Origin: Streptomyces sp. PKU-EA00015
GTDB lineage: Bacteria > Actinomycetota > Actinomycetes > Streptomycetales > Streptomycetaceae
Direction: 5' to 3'
NCBI RefSeq assembly: GCF_013387495.1
Contig: NZ_JABZEE010000034.1
Coordinates: 124,001-188,000, forward strand
Length of the DNA: 64,000 nucleotides
The translations under genes were made by a program, and so were the position numbers. Of this stretch, positions 61,172-64,000 are shown piece by piece. Under the pieces are notes generated by a model. It was not told the origin of the DNA. It ran no database searches and worked only from the letters and a program-made list of their open reading frames with translations. The stretch's first letter is position 1. Each line of letters starts with the position of its first letter.

Positions 61172-62215
61172 CTACGTATGAGAAGCGTTGTAGAAGCGTG
61201 CGATGTCGGCGCTCTCCCGGGCGATCTCCGCCGAGACCGCGGCGTCGAGCGGCTCGTTCCCGGCGAAGGGCTCCACCACCGGCTCGGCGCCGCGCCGGCC
61301 TCCCGACCAGGTGCCGACCGCCCAGCCGTCGACCACGACGGTGGCGCGGATGACGCCGCCGCCCGGCCACACGCGGCGCTCGTGCTCGGCGGGCACCGAC
61401 AGGTCCCTGCGCCGGTATCCGACAAGATAGTTGTCGTACGCCGGAAGCAGCCGCACATCTCCTCGCGGGATGTGTGCGGCGTCCTCCCACGCGGGTTCGC
61501 CGGCGGCGGCCCAGGCGCTTTTGCAGACGGTCGTCCGCAGCCCCGACCAATGGGCGAAATCCTCCACGTCACTGGGTCCGTGGGCCGCGCGGTAGCGGCG
61601 GGCGAGTTCGGTCACGGCGGCGGAGCCGGTGACAGGCGGCGGGCCGGAGGCCGGCAGCCAGTCGTCGAGCAGGACGAAGGTGGCCTCGCCGGCCCGCTGG
61701 GGCCCGTGGCAGATCAGCCCGGACAGCGCGGTCCGGCGGATCAGGTGGAAAGCGGACTGGCCCTTGGACTCGACGCCCAGTGTGCCCAGGCGTTCGGTGA
61801 GTTCGGCCCGGGTGAGCGGCCCCTCGCCGTCGACGGCGTTCACGATCAGCTTCGCCGCCCGTTCGCACAGGGCCTCGTCCAGGCCGAGTTCGCGCAGGCG
61901 GCGGGCGGCGAGTGCCAGGTACACGGGGCCGAAGAGGCCGAGCAGCCACCGGGCGTCGGCCGCCGGGACGAGTTGCAGCGTGCCGCGCATGAACCAGCCG
62001 CGAACGGCGCTGCGTTCGGTGTCGGTGGCGTGCCGGACGTCGTCGGCTGTCAGGCCTTGGACGCGGGCGCGCAGGCCGAGGCCGGCCGCCGCGAGATCCT
62101 GCGCCTGGACGGCGAGGACCCGGTCCAGGGCGGCGGAGACCGTCGTCTCGCGGACCCGCCCCCCGATCGCCTGTGCGTGTGCTCTGAGCAGCCGGTCGGC
62201 AGTTCGTCGTTCCAC
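61172..62215 (-). CDS. AlkZ-like winged-helix DNA glycosylase (HTH_42 family), possible self-resistance
   Basis: 347 residues, GTG start with GAGGG 4 nt upstream. HTH_42/AlkZ-type protein: tandem winged-helix domains, with the catalytic-type motif RVLAVQAQDLAAAGLGLRAR placing Gln37 and Gln39 as in azinomycin-resistance AlkZ (QxQ), then RGWFMRGTLQLVPAADARWL and the C-terminal LLPAYDNYLVGYRRRD and VVVDGWAVGTWS regions. Family members excise bulky alkylated or cross-linked bases; relatives in biosynthetic clusters protect the producer. Presence here may mean the product attacks DNA, but chromosomal copies outside clusters also exist. It ends 109 bp before the exporter start on the same strand. 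Confidence 0.82.
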   Translation of the reverse strand: MERRTADRLLRAHAQAIGGRVRETTVSAALDRVLAVQAQDLAAAGLGLRARVQGLTADDVRHATDTERSAVRGWFMRGTLQLVPAADARWLLGLFGPVYLALAARRLRELGLDEALCERAAKLIVNAVDGEGPLTRAELTERLGTLGVESKGQSAFHLIRRTALSGLICHGPQRAGEATFVLLDDWLPASGPPPVTGSAAVTELARRYRAAHGPSDVEDFAHWSGLRTTVCKSAWAAAGEPAWEDAAHIPRGDVRLLPAYDNYLVGYRRRDLSVPAEHERRVWPGGGVIRATVVVDGWAVGTWSGGRRGAEPVVEPFAGNEPLDAAVSAEIARESADIARFYNASHT

Positions 62216-62237
62216 AGTCCCTCAGTCTTTCAGTCTT

Positions 62238-62573
62238 TCACCGAGATCGTTCGTCGGGCACCGGCCCGTGGGACGCGGCGGCCGCGGCCCGGCCCCGGGT
62301 GTGCGCGAGGCTCACGCCGACTCCGGGCGCCCGGGTCAGGCGCGGCCCGCCCTGGGGCCTGCCGCGGCTCTGCACGAGGGTCAGGCTCCGCGCCGGCCGC
62401 CGGACAGGCGGGCGGCGCGGAGCCTGACGAGTGCGGGCGACGAAGTCGCCCCGGTCCGCGGCGGAGCGCAGGGCGCCGGCCCGGTCCGGCTCCGTACGGG
62501 TCAGCAGCCCCCGTGCGTCACCGGTGGCGGCCAGGACGTCCCCGGTCCGCCCGGCCGGCGCGACCGCCGTCAT
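62238..62573 (-). pseudogene. Decayed Sfp-type phosphopantetheinyl transferase
   Basis: An open frame of 111 residues whose ATG shares one base with the Cy-MT stop. GDVLAATGDARGLLTRTEPD, then RPARSLTLVQ, GRPQGGPRLTRAPGVGVSLA and HTRGRAAAAASHGP follow the N-terminal half of Sfp-type transferases. The FVA..LRAARL helix is in another frame (about 62450-62410), the CPDC-type segment is shortened, and the protein stops where the Mg-binding GVDVE should begin. The stop codon lies in a tandem 8-bp repeat (TCAGTCTT at 62222 and 62230). The catalytic half is absent, so carrier-protein activation must come from another locus. Confidence 0.72.
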
Positions 62574-64000
62574 CAACGCCTGCGGCGCAGCACCGCGTAG
62601 TACCCCGGCAGCAGGAGCGCGTCCGCGTCCGACTGCGGGTCGATGGCGTGCAGCTGGATCGCCTCGTCGTCCAGGATCTCCCAGTCGTCCGCCGGGAAGG
62701 CTGCGGTGAGTTCGGGACGGGTGAAGCGGTTCGAGTGGCGTACGCCGGCCGCCTCCAGCGGCCCGACGAGGTCCTCGGCCCGGCCGCGCTTGCCGCCGAC
62801 GAAGCCGAGGTATCCGAAGGAGTTGCTGGAGTAGTCGGGCTCGTGGATGATCAGCACCCCGTCGGGGCCCAGCAGCCGGCCGGCGACCGTCGCGAGCCGT
62901 GCCCTGGCGGCGCTGTCGAGGACGTGGAAGACACCGCGGACGAAGATGTTGTACGGGCCCTCGCCCAGGGCGGCCGCCTGCTCGGTGTGGGTCATGTCGA
63001 CGGCGAGGTACTCGACGTTCGCCACACCCTCCGCCCGCGCCTCGCGGACGGCGTGCTCGATGGCGCTGGCGGAGACGTCCACGCCCACCACGCGGGGGTA
63101 GTGCGGCGCGAGTTCGCGGCTGTAGCGGCCGTTGCCGCAGCCGAGGTCGATGACCGGCAGGTCGCTGCCGAAGTGCTTGCGGGCCTGGCCGAGCAGCCAC
63201 TGGAACTCCTCGCCGCTGTCGGCGTCCCAGATGACGTCGCCGCCGCGGCCGGTGCGTTCGATGCCGGCCCAGTACCGCTCCCACGCGTCGCCGGTGTCGC
63301 GCTCCTCGACGGGCTCTGCGGCCGCGCTCTCGTCGCCGGGCGGCGGCGAGAAGCGCTCCCAGACCTCGTCCTCGCCGAGTGCCTCCAGCAGCTCGGTGAA
63401 CTCCTGGAACATCGACTCGATGAGCCCGTCGGGGTAGACGGCGGGCAGGTGGTCCCAGTTGAAGGTGAGGCCGCCGGCCTTCTCGAAGACCTGGAAGTCC
63501 AGCGAGACCTGCGGGGTCTGGGAGATCCCGTACACCGGTACGCCCAGTTCGGTCTCCTCGTACTGCGGCGGGTGGCCGGCGAGGCTCGTCATGACCACGG
63601 GCATGGCGGGCGCGAGGGAGCCGCGCAGCTTGGTCAGCTCGCGCAGCACCTGGACGCCGCTGAAGTAGCGGTGCTCCAGGTCGGCCCACAGGCGGCGCTG
63701 CACGGCCTGGGCGCGTCCCGTGAACGTGGTGTCCTGCTGTTCGACGGCGAGCAGCAGGGTGGTCGTGGTGTCCGCGAGCAGTGAGTTGACCTGCGGGTGC
63801 AGCGGAAGCCGGTTGAAGAGGGGGAAGTTGATCGTGAAGCGGGCCTGTCCACTGGCGTTGCCCAGGACCTCGGCGTAGGCGGCGGCGAGCACGCCGGACG
63901 CGGTGACCTTGCGGTCGCCGGCCCGCTCCTGGATACGGTTCCACAGCTCGGCGGGCACGACGTGGCTGAGCCGTGCGAAGCGGACGGGCAGCTCGGGGGC
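62573..64000 (-). CDS. NRPS cyclisation domain fused to a SAM methyltransferase (partial)
   Basis: The gene enters from the right edge; at least 475 residues are inside. The first part is the C-terminal half of a Cy domain (FTINFPLFNRLPLHPQVNSL, GISQTPQVSLDFQVFEKAGG), closely similar to that of the Cy-A-T protein. After an acidic linker comes a class I SAM methyltransferase (VIDLGCGNGRYSRELA about 63150, VGVDVSASAIEHA, then IHEPDYSSNSFGY). No A or T domain lies between, so Cy-MT acts in trans on a residue loaded elsewhere: ring closure plus C- or N-methylation, as in 2-methylthiazoline or N-methylthiazolidine formation. What precedes the Cy domain is outside the window. Confidence 0.88.
   Translation of the reverse strand, partial: APELPVRFARLSHVVPAELWNRIQERAGDRKVTASGVLAAAYAEVLGNASGQARFTINFPLFNRLPLHPQVNSLLADTTTTLLLAVEQQDTTFTGRAQAVQRRLWADLEHRYFSGVQVLRELTKLRGSLAPAMPVVMTSLAGHPPQYEETELGVPVYGISQTPQVSLDFQVFEKAGGLTFNWDHLPAVYPDGLIESMFQEFTELLEALGEDEVWERFSPPPGDESAAAEPVEERDTGDAWERYWAGIERTGRGGDVIWDADSGEEFQWLLGQARKHFGSDLPVIDLGCGNGRYSRELAPHYPRVVGVDVSASAIEHAVREARAEGVANVEYLAVDMTHTEQAAALGEGPYNIFVRGVFHVLDSAARARLATVAGRLLGPDGVLIIHEPDYSSNSFGYLGFVGGKRGRAEDLVGPLEAAGVRHSNRFTRPELTAAFPADDWEILDDEAIQLHAIDPQSDADALLLPGYYAVLRRRR

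Noticed and set aside
61046..63784. 912-codon plus-strand open frame across AlkZ-like and Cy-MT genes
   Set aside because: Crosses two well-supported minus-strand genes and has typical shadow composition.
1..64000. tRNA, rRNA, CRISPR array or intact insertion sequence
   Set aside because: No cloverleaf-like element, regular spaced repeats or complete transposase was seen by eye.

Overview
The window is very GC-rich, with strong G/C bias at codon third positions, short intergenic gaps and many ATGA/GTGA start-stop overlaps. With SARP regulators, Tat/Sec-exported glycosidases and large NRPS/PKS genes, this points to an actinomycete, most likely Streptomyces or a close relative. I see no tRNA, rRNA, CRISPR array or intact transposon.

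Layout. (1) 1-3474, minus strand: a branched-chain-amino-acid-type ABC uptake operon (secreted anchored protein, lipoprotein receptor, LivH permease, start of a next gene) with a perfect palindrome just upstream of its first gene. (2) 3475-4979: a gene-poor stretch with a G-run cluster, a strong hairpin and a decayed IS3-family transposase end. (3) 4980-19973: a sugar-scavenging locus best read as N-acetylgalactosamine (GalNAc) utilisation. It has a secreted GH31 enzyme, a remnant ricin-type lectin and a remnant ROK gene abutting at a rearrangement joint, a DeoR-type repressor, a sugar ABC importer, an AgaS-type SIS isomerase/deaminase, a ROK kinase, a tagatose-6-phosphate-type kinase, a class II aldolase, a Tat-exported GH109 enzyme and a secreted NEW3-domain protein. 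Two promoters in it share a near-identical 17-mer. A GalNAc-6-phosphate deacetylase is not present. (4) 20122-21030: an APH-fold phosphotransferase.

(5) 21172 to the right edge: a hybrid PKS/NRPS biosynthetic gene cluster. A 3705-residue megasynthase (acyl-AMP ligase, ACP, KS, AT, ACP, luciferase-like monooxygenase, C, A, T, C) is transcribed with an MFS exporter, divergent from a MarR regulator. Two SARP/NB-ARC activators follow; between them lies a tiny exported peptide gene ending in two DDDMPWG repeats. A plus-strand operon encodes a Cy-A-T NRPS, an SHMT homologue, a DUF2461 protein, a threonine aldolase and a GNAT. A minus-strand operon encodes an EntS-like exporter, C-A-T-TE (with a cysteine nucleophile in the TE), C-A-T, a lone C domain and a pair of acyl-CoA dehydrogenases. 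At the right edge are an AlkZ-like DNA glycosylase homologue, a decayed phosphopantetheinyl transferase and a Cy-methyltransferase protein that runs off the window.

How it works together. The two NRPS operons carry the same promoter layout: heptamer CGTAACC, 4 nt, heptamer GCTAACC, 9 nt, TAGCNT. This is the arrangement expected for SARP activation, so one SARP probably switches on both arms. The assembly line should start from an adenylated acyl/aryl acid, add one malonate, pass an LLM oxygenation step, add a proline-like residue and continue through a heterocyclising cysteine-like module and two further residues. The product is unknown. A thiazoline/oxazoline metallophore-like compound and a DNA-reactive compound (from the AlkZ-like gene) are the two hypotheses worth testing.
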